Assembly (NCBI RefSeq): GCF_032452875.1
Contig: NC_083870.1
Location: 62,001 to 126,000, forward strand
Length of the DNA stretch: 64,000 bases
Source: Bos javanicus
Taxonomy: Eukaryota > Chordata > Mammalia > Artiodactyla > Bovidae
Direction: 5' to 3'
Part shown: in pieces, positions 44,600 through 56,586 of the stretch
How positions within the stretch are numbered: the first letter of the stretch is position 1
Layout of the letters: every line of letters begins with the position of its first letter
Program-made: the position numbers and the translations under genes
Notes under the pieces: generated by a model
The model's database searches: none
Told to the model about the DNA's origin: nothing
What the model saw: only the letters and a program-made list of their open reading frames with translations

Positions 44600-47570
44600 A
44601 AGTGAAGCAAAGCACAGAGTTAAAATGCCAATGGGAATAATCAGCAGGAGAGCATTTAGAGTGCTGTCTAGCCGATCACGGTGTCTTAGAGTAAAACAGT
44701 TCAACGCTTTCTCAGTTGAACTGTGTCAGCAGAAAAGTTCTAGATTACATAAACAAAAATATAACAAATCATTAAAACAGAAATTCATGTCATCAAAATC
44801 AATCCCAGACTTGAACCAGTTTACAGATTCAAATACTATGAACAAAGCAGGGGATTCAGTACCCTTGAAGAAGGACCTTGGTACCTTGCTAAAATTTTAT
44901 AATGTATCTTTCCCTTACTTTTGGACCTCTAACCTTTTATCAGGTTAACTATGCACTGTGGAAAAGCAAATAAGCAGATCTTTCAGAACACGGGCTTTGA
45001 CCTGAAACTTATTCCAAGAGATCCAAAGCAATACTGTAGTTCCTCAATCAGAGTAAGAGTATATGGAGGTCTGGCAATCAACAGAATTATAGCTCAGGTC
45101 TATTTACAGTGGGTTCAGTGATCATGGAACCCATGCCATGGTTATTTCCTCAGCTCCAGAATGCATAATTGTAATAGATATTCTTAGCAACTAACAGAAT
45201 TGTTTGACTGACCTGTGAAGTAAGAGACATTATGTCAGGAATAGCTAAGTGTAAGACAGTGCTACTGTCCTACCTAGGAAAATAGTAAATCAAAGCTGAA
45301 TCACATCTCTGGAGGTATTGTAGAGATTATTGCCAATGTCAAACCTTGAAAGATGCAAGGGTGGTGATTCCCACCACATATACATTCAACTCTCTTATTT
45401 TGCCTGTTGCTGAAAACAGATGGATCTTGGAGAGTGAGTGGATAATTCTGAGGTTAACCAGCTTCTGGATCAGATGTAGTTTCATCCCAAGAATAAATTT
45501 TCAGAACTACTTGTATCTAATACGTAGCTTAACTTCTGTTTTTATGTCTCTGTCAATAAGAACCACCAGAAGCATTTAGATTTCAGCTTGAAAGGCCAAC
45601 AATAAACCTCCATGGTCCTTCATCAAGAATGTATCAACTCTCACCATAACTGTGTTATAATATAGTTTATAGGGATCTTGGGTGTTTTATATTCTACAAG
45701 GCATCACATTGACACATTATACTGATGACATCATGCTGACTGGACCTACTGATAAAGAAGTAGTAACTTGAGGTAATCAGAACACAGGTTGGAAAAGAAT
45801 TTCCAGACACAGATCATTTCAGATGGAAGTGAGTTTATTAAGAGCATGAAGCAGAGATAAGGAAGGCACTGCAAATGCAGTGGGCTAATCTCCTGACAGA
45901 CCAGGGAAAGTGGAGTTTTCATGGGCTGGTAGCCAATTTTTATAGCCTCCAGACAAAGCAACTTCCTGCTGAGAAGTTGGCATTAGGTGATTGGTTTGGT
46001 TGCTACAGGGTGACTATTGGGGTGGGCATTTTTGCCTAATTTGAGGTTAGGAAACCTGCTGGTGATGATCAGGGGGGCTTTCAGCAGCAGTTACAATGGG
46101 GCTCAGCCAGCTTCGGAGGTGACCTTAGTTCTGGGCTCTGTTTCTGTGGCCTTGATGCAAGGCCTTGCAACATGCAGCCTTGGGGCAGAACTCAACACCA
46201 ATTATTTTTAACTTTTTGGTAAAATATTTCTGTGTTACAGGGCAATACAAGTTCAACTAAAATTTGGAGACTCAAACTCAATGAAATTTCTAGGAGTTCA
46301 GTAACATGGGGCATATCAAGCTATCCCTTTTAAGATGAAGGATCACTCTATCTGCCCTCTCCTATAACTAAAGATGATGTATAATGTCCCTAGGGCCTCA
46401 CTGGATTTGGGAGTCAACGTATCTTTCATTTTGGAGTATTAATCTGGCTGACTTATAAATTATTCAAAAAGCTGACAGGTTGAAGTGGGTGCCAGAAATA
46501 GAAAAGGTTCTGCAAAAGTTAGGGCCATCACATAAGCTTCTCTTCCACTTAGGACAAATGATCCAGTAGATCTATGGTGCTTGATGTGTCAGTGGCAGAT
46601 AAGAATGTTGGAAATGTTTGCCCTCCATTTGTGAATAGCAGTGAGACACTTAGGATTTTGGAGAAAAGTTCTTGCCATCCTCGAAAGATAATTATTCCCC
46701 TTTTTGTGAAAATGCTCTTAGCCTGCTAGTGGTTCTTAAAGGAAACTGAATGCTTCATCATGGGCCACCAAGTCACTCTGCAACCTAAGTTTCTGTCATG
46801 CATTTGGTGTTATTTAACCCATCAAAGTCATAAAGGGGTGTGCACAGCAGTACTCCATCATCAAATGAAATGCTATATACTTGATTTGGCCCAAGTAGGA
46901 CCTGAAGGCAAAGTTCCAGAGAGAAATGGCAAAAATGCTCATGGTCCCCATTCCCACTACATTTCCTTCTCTCTCCCTGACTGTGCTATGGATTCATAGG
47001 GTCAACTGACTGAGGAATGTAAGACTTCAGACTTATAAAGGGATAGTTCTGCAATGATCTCCAAAATTGGAAGCTGCAGAAATGCAACCTCATCCTGAAA
47101 ATGCCTGAAGCTCAGTAGTGAAGGGAAACCCTCACAATGGATGCATTTCAAGGGGTGCATCTAGTTGATTACTTTCCTTGGAAGGAGAAATGTCCAAATG
47201 TACAACATACACTGATTCATAGTTTTGGTCAATGATTTGTCTGGATGGTCTGAGGCTTGGGTGGGAGTGGAGTATAGTTGCAAGATTGGTGACAAAAAAA
47301 TCTGAGGAAGAGGTATATATACACACTTGTTTGAATGGGCAAAAAACACGAAAATCCTTGCATCCCAAATCACAAAAGTTGAAAATGGGAGTAACAATCT
47401 ATACCATTAACTTTGGTAAACTATTACCAAAATGTGTATTTCCTGTTCCTGTTAACTTATGTTCTGTTTGCTTAGAGGCTTTAGTTTCAAAGAGAGAAAT
47501 GCTTCCACCAAGAGTTATACAAGATTCCATTGAACTGAGCATTAAGACTTCTGCTTGACAACTTTGGGCT
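44600..47570 (+). mobile_element. Ancient ERV-L (class III) internal relic with pol
   Basis: Sense ERV-L-type pol can be followed through many stops and frameshifts. RT begins near 45250, with VVIPTTYTFNSLI at 45352 and a YxDD box as HYTDDIMLTGPTDKEV at 45715. RT/RNase H-linker similarity resumes after an inserted LTR (46200-46560), and an integrase-like stretch (GHQVTLQPKF...CTAVLHHQMKCYI) lies at 46760-46870, with further degraded integrase to about 47560. The region before 45250 is presumably gag/pro but not recognisable. ERV-L is a mammal-wide class; decay fits great age. Outer boundaries are uncertain. Confidence 0.75.
45769..46197 (-). mobile_element. Solo LTR inserted in ERV-L
   Basis: It interrupts the ERV-L pol just after the YxDD region. 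Read on the minus strand it starts TGTTGAGTTCTGCCCC (46197), has TATAAAAATT at about 45945, AATAAA at about 45835 and ends ...TTACCTCA. The TG...CA ends and signal order support an LTR of 429 bp. No target duplication is visible. Confidence 0.7.
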
Positions 47571-48190
47571 TCTCTGAATCAACAAGCAAGTTAGTAAGTT
47601 AGGGTGATGACTAGGGTATTGATCCTGATTACTAAGAGGAAATTTACTACTACTTCTCGATAGAGATAGGGAAAAATGTGTCTGAAATACAGTAGCTCCC
47701 AAAACTCCCATCTTAGTATTATCACATCTGAAGATTAAGATTAATTATAACAATCTAATCAATCACAACTACTAATGACCCAGAGTTTTCCTCAGTGAAG
47801 GTCTGTGCCACCCACCAGGTAAGGCTCTTTCTGAAGGCACCGAGAGTATAAAATGAAGAACAGAAGAAACTAGTTATAAAAACCAGTCACAACCGTGGAA
47901 CCAGATAAAGAAATGAGAATTGCAATTGTCGTATGTCCAATTTATTGTATGACTATGTTGGTATACAAGTGTATTGTATATGCATATATGTGGGGGGGGT
48001 GTTTATATACACACACATATATATTTGTTTTCTTCTTTCTTATATTTATCATATAGGATAAAATGATTTTTCTCAGATGGAAATTGAGAGGTAGTCTGAG
48101 GTAGTCTTTTTTTTTTTTTTTGCTTTCAAATCTTAGAAAGGTTTTAATTGCTAGGTTTTTACTCATTATAGTATGGTTTATTTATATTTA
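47571..48190. other. Possible ERV-L 3' remainder, then microsatellite
   Basis: 47571-47930 may continue the ERV-L relic, but I cannot place it. It is followed by GT/TA-rich simple sequence (47960-48025, including a run of eight G) and a T-run (48106-48121). Confidence 0.35.
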
Positions 48191-48371
48191 ATATTATTTA
48201 TTTATTTATTCGACTATGCTGGGTCTTAGTTGCCACATGCAGGGTTTTTAATTGTGGCATTCAAACTCTTGGTTGTGGCATGTGGGATCTAGTTCCCTGA
48301 CCAGAGATTGTTCCCAGGCCCTCTGCATTGGAAGTGCAGCATCTTAGCCCTGGACCATTAGGGAAGTCCCC
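48191..48371 (-). mobile_element. CHR-type SINE
   Basis: Antisense element with an ATTT-rich tail (48190-48212), 'gctgggtcttagttgccaca', 'gatctagttccctgaccaga' and a tRNA-like end 'ccattagggaagtcccc'. This is the CHR family shared by ruminants and whales. Confidence 0.82.
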
Positions 48372-48477
48372 AGAACAGAAATTTTAATAAAATCTACTTT
48401 GTGTTCTTAATTTGATTGCTTCCAGTTTGGGGGAGGGGGGGGCAATATTAAGCTTTCTCTTAATATTTAGTTACTCA

Positions 48478-50035
48478 GCTCAGTTCAGTTCAGTTCAGTC
48501 ACTCAGTCATGTCCGACTTTTTGTGACCCCATGAATCGCAGCACAGCAGGCCTCCCTGTCCATCACCAACTCCCAGAGTTCACTCAAACTCACATACATC
48601 GAGTCAGTGATGCCATCCAACCATCTTATCCTCTGTCGTCCCCTTCTCCTTCTGCCCCCAATCCCTCCCAGCATCAGAGTCTTTTCCAATGAGTCAACTC
48701 ACCATGGCCACCATGAGGTGGCCAAAGTACTGGAGTTTCAGCTTTAGCATCAGACCTTTCAAAGAACACCCAGGACTGATCTCCTTTAGAATGGACTGGT
48801 TGGATCTCCTTTCATTCCAAGGGACTCTCAAGAGTCTTCTCCAACACCACAAGTCAAAAGTATCAGTTCTTCAGCGCTCAGCTTTCTTAACAGTCTAACT
48901 CTCACATCCATACATGACCACAGGAAAAACATAGCCTTGACGGCCAAAGTACTGGAGTTTCAGCTTTAGCATCAGACCTTTCAAAGAACACTCAGGACTG
49001 ATCTCCTTTAGAATGGACTGGTTGGATCTCCTTTCATTCCAAGGGACTCTCAAGAGTCTTCTCCAACACCACAAGTCAAAAGTATCAGTTCTTCAGCGCT
49101 CAGCTTTCTTAACAGTCTAACTCTCACATCCATACATGACCACAGGAAAAACATAGCCTTGACGGCCAAAGTACTGGAGTTTCAGCTTTAGCATCAGACC
49201 TTTCAAAGAACACCCAGGACTGATCTCCTTAAGAATGGACTGGTTGGATCTCCTTGCAGGCCAAGGGACTTTCAAGAGTCTTCTCCAACACCACAGTTCA
49301 AAAGCATCAGTTCTTCAGCGCTCAGCTTTCTTGACAGTCTAACTCTCACATCCATACATGACCACAGGAAAAACCATAGCCTTGACGAGATGGACTTTTG
49401 TTGGCAAAGTAATGTCTCTGCTTTTCAATATGCTATCTAGGTTGGTCATAACTTTCCTTCCAAGGAGTAAGCGTCTTTTAATTTCATGGCTGCAGTCACC
49501 ATCTGCAGTGATTTTGGAGCCCAGAAAAATAAAGTCTGACACTGTTTTCACTGTTTCCCCATCTATTTCCCATGAAGTGGTGGGACCGGATGCCATGATC
49601 TTCGTTTTCTGAATGTTGACCTTTAAGCCAACTTTTTCACTCTCCTCTTTCACTTTCATCAAGAGGCTTTTGAGTTCCTCTTCACTTTCTGCCATAAGGG
49701 TGGTGTCATCTGCATATCTGAGGTTATTGATATTTCTCCCAGCAATCTTGATTCCAGCTTGTGCTTCTTCCAGCCCAGCGTTTCTCATGATGTACTCTGC
49801 ATATAAGTTAAATAAGCAGGGTGACAATATACAACCTTGACATACTCCTTTTCCTATTTAGAACCAGTCTGTTGTTCCATGTCCAGTTCTAAGTGTTGCT
49901 TCCTGACCTGCATATAGGTTTCTCAAGAGGCAGGTCAGGGGGTCTGGTATTCTCATCTCTTGAAGAATTTTCCACAGTTTATTGTTATCTACACAGTCAA
50001 AGACATTGCCATAGTCAGTAAAGCAGAAGTAGATA
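48478..50035 (-). mobile_element. BovB LINE with internal tandem triplication
   Basis: Antisense BovB from a TTCAGTTCAGTTCAGTTCAG 3' end to about 50035. The RT C-terminal coding region is present, and the frame 49339-49827 (162 codons) keeps NNLRYADDTTLMAESEEE and FLGSKITADGDCSHEIKRR. Inside it a 222-bp unit is repeated three times (separate entry). A SINE abuts the 5' break at 50036. Confidence 0.93.
48720..49386. repeat. 222-bp tandem triplication in BovB
   Basis: Units start with GGCCAAAGTACTGGAGTTTC at 48720, 48942 and 49164. Units 1 and 2 are nearly identical (CACCC versus CACTC is the only difference I noticed). Unit 3 differs at several sites and runs on into normal BovB after about 49386. 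Other BovB copies in this window have the unit once. Confidence 0.93.
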
Positions 50036-50242
50036 TTTGTCGCTCAGTTGTGTCCAAATCTTTGTGACTGTTTGTACTGTCACCCCACCGGGCTCCTCTG
50101 CACGTGGGATTCTCCAGGCAAAAATACTGCAGTGCCATTTCCTCCTCCAGAGTATCTTCCTGACTCAGGAATTGAACCCACCTGTCTGGCGTCTCCTACA
50201 TTGCAGGTGGATTCTTTACCACCAAGCCACCTGGGAAGCCCC
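50036..50242 (-). mobile_element. Bov-tA SINE
   Basis: The antisense BovA body ('cgctcagttgtgtccaaatc') and tRNA-derived head ('tttaccaccaagccacctgg') lie directly at the 5' break of the BovB copy. Confidence 0.88.
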
Positions 50243-50314
50243 AAGGTTTCTCTTGAATCATACCAATTATGATGTTTTTAAAATAATAATGGTTATTATA
50301 AGTATATAAAGCAC

Positions 50315-50443
50315 TACTACTATTACTAAGTCGCTTCAGTCATCCGATTCTGTGCGACCTCAGAGACGGCATCCCACCAGGCTCTCCCGTCCGTTGGATT
50401 CTCCAGGCAAGAACACTGGAGTGGGTTGCCATTTCCTTCTCCA
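50315..50443 (-). mobile_element. Single BovA monomer
   Basis: Antisense BovA unit flanked by ATATAAAGCAC (50304-50314 and 50444-50454), an 11-bp target duplication. The ACT-repeat tail lies at 50315-50329. Confidence 0.92.
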
Positions 50444-50639
50444 ATATAAAGCACAGATGTTTAAAATTAAAACATATATTTATGTGGACTGGCTGTAGAG
50501 TTTAAACAATTGATATTAATTTTAAAATATTAATAGATTTGAGCAATAAATGAGACAACCCAGAAATTATTTAGACTTGAGAGAGAATTATTTATACCAT
50601 ATATGTGAATTATGAATTTCCTTTAGTGAAAAAGAAAAC

Positions 50640-51013
50640 CTTTGGAAGCAGAAATAAGTATATAGTGATTTCTAGGAATTCCAAGGGAGAAGTAATGGCA
50701 TGAATAGAACAGCACAAACCAATTTTAGGGAAAGGAAACAATTATGTTTAATATTGTGATGGTGGATAAATGATATATTTTGTAATGTCAAGACTCATAA
50801 AACTATATAACAAGATGTAAACTGAAAATTATGCCCTTTATTAAAAATGTATTAATTTTGGTCATCAATTTTAGCAAATACACTGCAGAAATGCAAGATG
50901 TCAGAAAACCAGGAAATTGAGAGGGATACAGAGTGGGTATGTGGGAACTCTCAGTATTTATTGTACGATTTTTTATAAACTTAAAACCTTTCTAAAAATA
51001 GTCTTTTTAAAAG
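50640..51013 (+). mobile_element. Old mammalian L1 3' UTR relic
   Basis: Order of blocks fits L1M: 'gtcaagactcataaaactat' near 50789, 'ggtcatcaattttagcaaat' near 50860, and a final 'ataaacttaaaacctttcta' with an A/T tail near 51005. Confidence 0.6.
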
Positions 51014-51018
51014 TTTAT

Positions 51019-51215
51019 TTACCCAGGTGGTTCAGTGGTAAGGAATCCATTTGCCAAGCAGGAGACACAGGTTCAATCCCTTGGTGGGGAAGATCCCCTG
51101 TAGAAGGTAACCTGCTCTAGTGTTCTTTCCTGGGAAATGCCATGAACAGAGTAGCCTGGTGGGCCACAGTCCATGGGGTCACAAAGAGTCGGTCACAACT
51201 TAGTGACTAAAGAGC
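51019..51215 (+). mobile_element. Bov-tA SINE
   Basis: A sense head ('acccaggtggttcagtggta') and a BovA body ending 'gtcggtcacaacttagtgac'. It is moderately diverged. Confidence 0.88.
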
Positions 51216-51539
51216 CAGCAGAAAGCTCAACTTCTTTTTGCCATATTTAAAATATTTTATTTGAATTTTTATTTAATTTACTCTATAAATACATATTTTA
51301 TTAAGCTACATATTAATACCCACAAATCCTCTTTGGTTTATCCTAGTATCATTAATGAACACACCATATCTTGTTTGGTGACATGGTATGACATTACTTG
51401 ACAAGATAACTCTACATGCCTTTTGAGCAGTAAGAATAGACGCAGGGATGTTGTGGGGATGTTGTGATAATCTAGAAAAGAGATTATGATAGAATCAGGT
51501 GAGTAGCAGTGTGTGGTCAGAAAATGTCTCCTATAGATT
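51216..51539. other. AT-rich spacer, nothing recognised
   Basis: No gene or repeat family recognised. GGATGTTGTGGGGATGTTGTG at about 51447-51467 is a small direct repeat. Confidence 0.35.
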
Positions 51540-52385
51540 CAGTTTTAATTTTTGATGAGGGTGTAAAATGGCACATCCACTTTGTATAATGTTCTAGATG
51601 GTTAGCATAAAGTAAACATACATTTAGCATATATTCCAACAATTTTATTTTTAGCCAAATATCCTGGAGTCATAGTATGTTTTCAAAAGTTTTGTACTAT
51701 TATCTACACACTTGCTTTGTACATAATAGACAAGAGACTGCAATAACCCAAATATATGTTAATAAAAGAGAAGGATGGAAAGAAAGAAAGTGAAGTTAAT
51801 CAGTCCTGTACGACTCTCTGAGACCCCATGGATTGTAGCCTACCAGGCTCCTCCATCCATGAAATTTTCCAGGCAAGAGGACTGGAGTGGGTTGCCATTT
51901 CCTTCTCCAGTGAATCTTCCTGACCCAAGGATTGAACGTGGGTCTCCCACATTGCAGGCAGACGCTTTACTGTGTGAACCAAATAGGAAGCCCCAAAGAG
52001 AAGGATAAGTTGTAATAAACACATAAAATCAAATCTTCCTCGTCAATAAAAAACAATGAGTTACTGATACACACAATATTATTGTGTGTATACACAATGA
52101 TACACACACACATAAAATATTTTGTTCAGTTGAAGTCTTACTTAAAAGTATTTCTTCATGGTTTCAATTATACTGAACTATAGAACAGGTAAAACTAATC
52201 TGTGTTGGAAAAAAAACAGTGACTAAATATAAGGGGTAAGGGACTGAGAATTATTAAGCAAGCAGCTTAAGGAAAATTTCTGGGGTAAAAAAAAATTGTT
52301 AAATCTTGATAAGTACTAGGTTACCCACATATATTCATTTCTAAAGATTAAATGTTTGAAAAAATGCACAATAATATACTGGAGA
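51540..52385 (+). mobile_element. Old mammalian L1, ORF2 end and 3' UTR, split by a SINE
   Basis: Sense L1M: the ORF2 C-terminal DNA pattern ('gagggtgtaaaatggcacat', 'caacaattttatttttagcc'), then after the SINE 'aataaaaaacaatgagttac' and a 3' UTR with 'gaacaggtaaaactaatctg' and 'aaatttctggggtaaaaa'. All reading frames are closed. Confidence 0.65.
51777..51996 (-). mobile_element. Bov-tA SINE inside old L1
   Basis: Antisense SINE flanked by AGAGAAGGAT (51767-51776 and 51997-52006), a 10-bp target duplication. The tail is an AAAG-rich run. Confidence 0.92.
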
Positions 52386-52389
52386 ATGT

Positions 52390-52480
52390 TTTTTTTAATT
52401 TTTAATTAGATAATTGCTTTACAAGGTTGTGTTGGTTTTTGCTATTCAACAATGTAAATCAGTCATAAGTAAACAGCATA
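52390..52480 (-). mobile_element. L1 3' tail fragment
   Basis: The sequence 'ttgctttacaaggttgtgtt' with a T-rich start resembles the antisense terminus of an older ruminant L1. Confidence 0.6.
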
Positions 52481-53756
52481 CACTAGTAATAGCCATTTTT
52501 TTGGTAATTTCATTTCTGAAAAAAAAAAGTGGATTTTTATTATTTTCTTTCAGTAACTTCATCATTAAAGAGTTAAATATTCTTTTTTATGAAAATTGTT
52601 CTGTTTACTTTTTACTTTTGTATCATAATATACTCATTATCACAAATTATTATACAACTTCATAGAGCATTATTTTAAGAGGCATATAACATTTCTTCTT
52701 ACAGAGCACAAAAGTATGTTAGTCATTATTTACTACTTGAATAGTATATTGCATTCTATTTGTGAAGCTACTAAACATCATTGTATAAAACAATTTTTTC
52801 CACATTCATTAGAATTTGAATAGCAACATCACATTCCATTAGTTATATTCAACAGTGCCTGAGACTCATTAGATATTAACATTGATCCTCTATGTGCTTT
52901 TCCGTGTGAGACTCAATAACTCTCTGATATATTATTCTGGATGACCAAGGTATGCTTTGACCTTTGACCCAGACTGAAACTTTGGAGCTCAGGATGGTAA
53001 ATGGGGTTCTAAAGATGTTAAACAGTTGGAATAAGGAAGTCAGTTTCCCAGATAAGGAGCCAGTTCTGCCTTTATTTATTATGGACTATACCTCTAAGGT
53101 AACAATGCATTCAAAATGTATGGAAAATATATTAGAAAATTATGTTGGTTTATTTTGTAATAATGCCTCTCTGAATAAAACATGGAAACTATTTTTCACT
53201 TGCCTATTAGAAAACACTCTGAATTACTCTCCATTATGTTCATCATTTTTAATAGTAGTCTCCTCAGAGGGCACTGAAAAAAAAATGCTCTTGTCTACAT
53301 TTCAGGGAGGATATCTTAGGAAAAAATAACATAACTTATTGGCATCATAGAAAGTATTTTCCCCTCTATGCTAGTCATGAATACCTCATATGTAATAAAC
53401 AACTTTGATTTGTCTATTTGGCTTATAAGGGCAGCATGTTAATTGCCTCATGCTCATTTATCACATACCAACAAGGATTTGGACCTCTTAGGTGCTTCAC
53501 TCTGAACAATATCACCGGGAAAAAAAGGGAATAAAGCATATAAACAGTGGGGAGAGAAGGCAAAAAACAAAAAATGAAGATAATGTTATTTATTTAAAAG
53601 GAAGTAGGTCACCCAGAAACAACTCTGCTACTATCTAGGGCCTTAAATGATCTCTCCTGGTTTTAGAAGTTTAGCAGAACCCTGTTGTACAATATATTCA
53701 AATCCCTAAATGAAAAAACAAAAATTCCAATCAAGAATTCAATACACACAAAAAGT
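52481..53756. other. Non-coding stretch with one unexplained 121-codon frame
   Basis: No repeat is recognised. The plus-strand frame 52964-53329 (121 codons) has no motif, signal peptide or family resemblance that I can see, and no neighbouring gene context. I treat it as chance or as an unrecognised retroviral relic. Confidence 0.35.
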
Positions 53757-56586
53757 TCAGTTCAGTTCAGTTCAGTTGTTTAGTCATATCCGACCCTTTG
53801 GGACCCCATGAGCCGCAGCACTCCAGGCCTCCCTGTCCATCTCCAACTCCTGGAGTCCACACAAACCCATGTCCATTGTGTCGGTGATTCCATCCTACCA
53901 TCTCATCCTCTGTCATCCCCTTCTCCTCCTGCCCTCAATCTTTCCCGGCATCAGGGTCTCTTCAAATGAGTCAGCTCTCTGCATCAGGTGGCCAAAGTAT
54001 TCTAGTTTCAGCTTCAACATCAGTCCTTCCAATGAACACCCAGCATTGATCTCCTTTAGGATGGACTGCTTGGATCTCCTTGCAGTGCAAGGGACTCTCA
54101 AGAGTCTTCTCCAACATCAGAGTTCAAAAGGATCAATTATTCAGTGGTCAGCCTTCTTTACTGCCAGGGTCCAGCCCCAGCAGGAGCCAGGAGTACCCTC
54201 AGGATGACGACCTAGGCAAAAGGATAGCAAAGCAGAGAGCAGGGCTTGATCTTCCTTGATAAGCACAGAAAGCCAATAAAGCTCCTGGCACAGAACTTGC
54301 TCTGTTCACGGAGGCCATAGGTGCCCTCTCGGTGGGGTGAGGATGCAAGACGCCCCCTCCCTAGTGAAGATGCAGGGCGCCTTCCCTATCGGGTCTTAGA
54401 AGCCCAGGCAAAAAAGTGAACTCAGAGAGCCCCTGTGCCCCAAGGAGTCATCCTGAAGGAAGAACAGAGAGAGAAAAGGAGGGAAAAGGAAAAAAAAAAG
54501 AACATGGGGAGACCAAGCTTCAGTGAGCAAGGCCCATAACTTTATTTTCAAAAGGAACTTTTATACCTTGACTTGTACATAGAGGGAAATGAAAGATGCA
54601 AAGTCATACAGACTCAGCCCAAACATTACATCTCTTTATCAAAACCAGGATTTTTTCTGCATGCCTTTCCCATAAACAATGTTGTGTACAATATCTTCTG
54701 GCCTTGGAGGCCTGTGGACATTTTATGAACCTTTTTTGATAAAGGCTGCTCACCCAGAAAACTTATTTTCCCTTGAAGTGTTTTTTCTTTATATTTCTAA
54801 TCTATGCCAGCCTCAGAAAGTGCTAAACAGAGTTACATTCTCACAGAGCAAAGGTGCAGTAAGTTATAACAAAGAAAGAACCAATTAGCTCAAAGGTCTG
54901 ATGTGGTTAATTCCAAGGCTGCTACTTGTTTTTCTTACATTCCAACTATGTTAACTAATGCACTCCCAGGTGCACCATGGATAAGCGATATGGGCACTTG
55001 GCAGCAAGCACTGGCTTAACAATGAAATCCTACACCAGCACTACTCTAATATTTTTTAACTCTTTGAAAGGTTTTATATTTCTAGAATGTTTTAGGCCTC
55101 CCGTGTCTCTCACAGTTGGGAGGCTGTGAACAGTCACATGCGTAGCTGCAAGAGTCTAGATAAGCCTGTCAGGCAAGCTAGAAAGCCATCAGAGGGGTTA
55201 AAATAGAAATATTCCTTTCATGACTTATTAACTAAAGCCCTAAGTTAACTTTTTCCAGAGGAAGATGATCGGGGACAGCCCCCTGTTAATGACAGAAGAG
55301 TTGGTGAAAGGCATAATATAATAAACAGTTGACAGATTTTGGTTTTGGGGTAGATGCTCAAGCAGATTCAGGGGGTCCCTCGAGGCCTGATCTGCCTTTG
55401 CCTGTCAGGTCTCTTCCGCATGACCTTTGTCATGGGTGGGATCTCCCGTGGTGGCTCCCAGCACTTTACAGTCCAAATCTCACATCTATACATGACTACT
55501 GGAAAAACCATAGCCTTGACTAGATGGACCTTTGTTGGCAAAGCAATGTCTCTGCTTTTTAATATGCTGTCTAGGTTGGTCATAACTTTCCTTCCAAGGA
55601 ATAAGAGCCTTTTAATTTCATGGCTGCAGTCACCATCCGCAATGATTTTGGAGCCCAGAAATATAAATTCAGCCACTGTTTCCACTGTATCCCCATCATT
55701 TGCCATGAAGTGATGGGACTGGATGCCATGATCTTAGTTTTCTGAATGTTGAGCTTTAAGCCAACTTTTTCACTCTCCTCTTTCACTTTCATCAAGAGGC
55801 TCTTTAGTTCTTCTTTGCTTTCTGCCGTAAGGGTGATGTCATCTGCATATCTGAGGTTATTGATATTTCTCCCAGCAATCTTCATTCCAGATTGTGCTTC
55901 TTCTAACCCAGCGTTTCTCATGATGTATTCTGCATATAAGTTAAATAAGCAGGGTAATAATATACAGCCTTGACATACTCCTTTCCCTATTTGGAACCAG
56001 TCTGTTGTCCAGTTCTAACTGTTGCTTCCTGACCTGCATACAGGTTTCTCAAGATGCAGGTCAGGTGATCTGGTATTCCCATCTCTTTCAGAATTTTCCA
56101 CAGTTTATTGTGATGCACACAGTCAAAGGCTTTGGCATAGTCAATAAAGCAGAAATAGATGTTTTTCTGGAACTCTTGCTTTTTTGATGATCCAGCAGAT
56201 GTTAGTAATTTGATCTTTGGTTCCTCTGCCTTTTTAAAAACCAGCTTGAACGTCTGGAATTTCACAGTTCATGTATTTCTGAAGCCTGGCTTTGAGTATT
56301 TTGAGCATTACTTTATTAGCGAGTGAGATGAGTGCAATTGTGCGGTAGTTTGAATATTCTTAGGTATTGCTCTTCTTTGGGATTGGAGTGAAAACTGACC
56401 TCTTCCAGTCCTGTGGCCACTGCTGAGTTTTCCGAATTTGCTGACATATGAAGTGTAGCACTTTCACAGCATCATCTTTTAGGATTTGAAATAGCTCAAC
56501 TGGAATTCCATCCCCTCCACTAGCTTTGTTCATAGTGATGCTTCCTAAGGCCCACTTGACTTCACATTCCAGGATGTCTGGCTCTA
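53757..56586 (-). mobile_element. BovB LINE split by a 1.3-kb solo LTR
   Basis: Antisense BovB: the 3' end with a TTCAG repeat at 53757, up to 54161, then 55464-56586 after the LTR. The RT C-terminal frames 55368-55706 and 55580-55921 include NNLRYADDITLT and SLLMKVKEESEKVGLKLN. The upstream RT region (55987-56265) keeps CFIDYAKAFDCVHHNKLWK. It is frameshifted in several places and truncated near 56586. Confidence 0.93.
54162..55463 (-). mobile_element. Solo LTR, 1302 bp, probably class II ERV
   Basis: The ends are TG...CA, flanked by CTTTAC on both sides (54156-54161 and 55464-55469), a perfect 6-bp duplication typical of class II insertions. On the minus strand TATAAAAG lies near 54573 and AATAAA near 54546, so the LTR reads right to left. 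No internal viral sequence remains, so it is the product of LTR-LTR recombination. The family is not named from memory. Confidence 0.9.

Noticed and set aside
48720..49386. CRISPR-like or satellite array
   Set aside because: The repeats are three 222-bp head-to-tail copies of BovB sequence with no spacers; a simple tandem duplication explains them.
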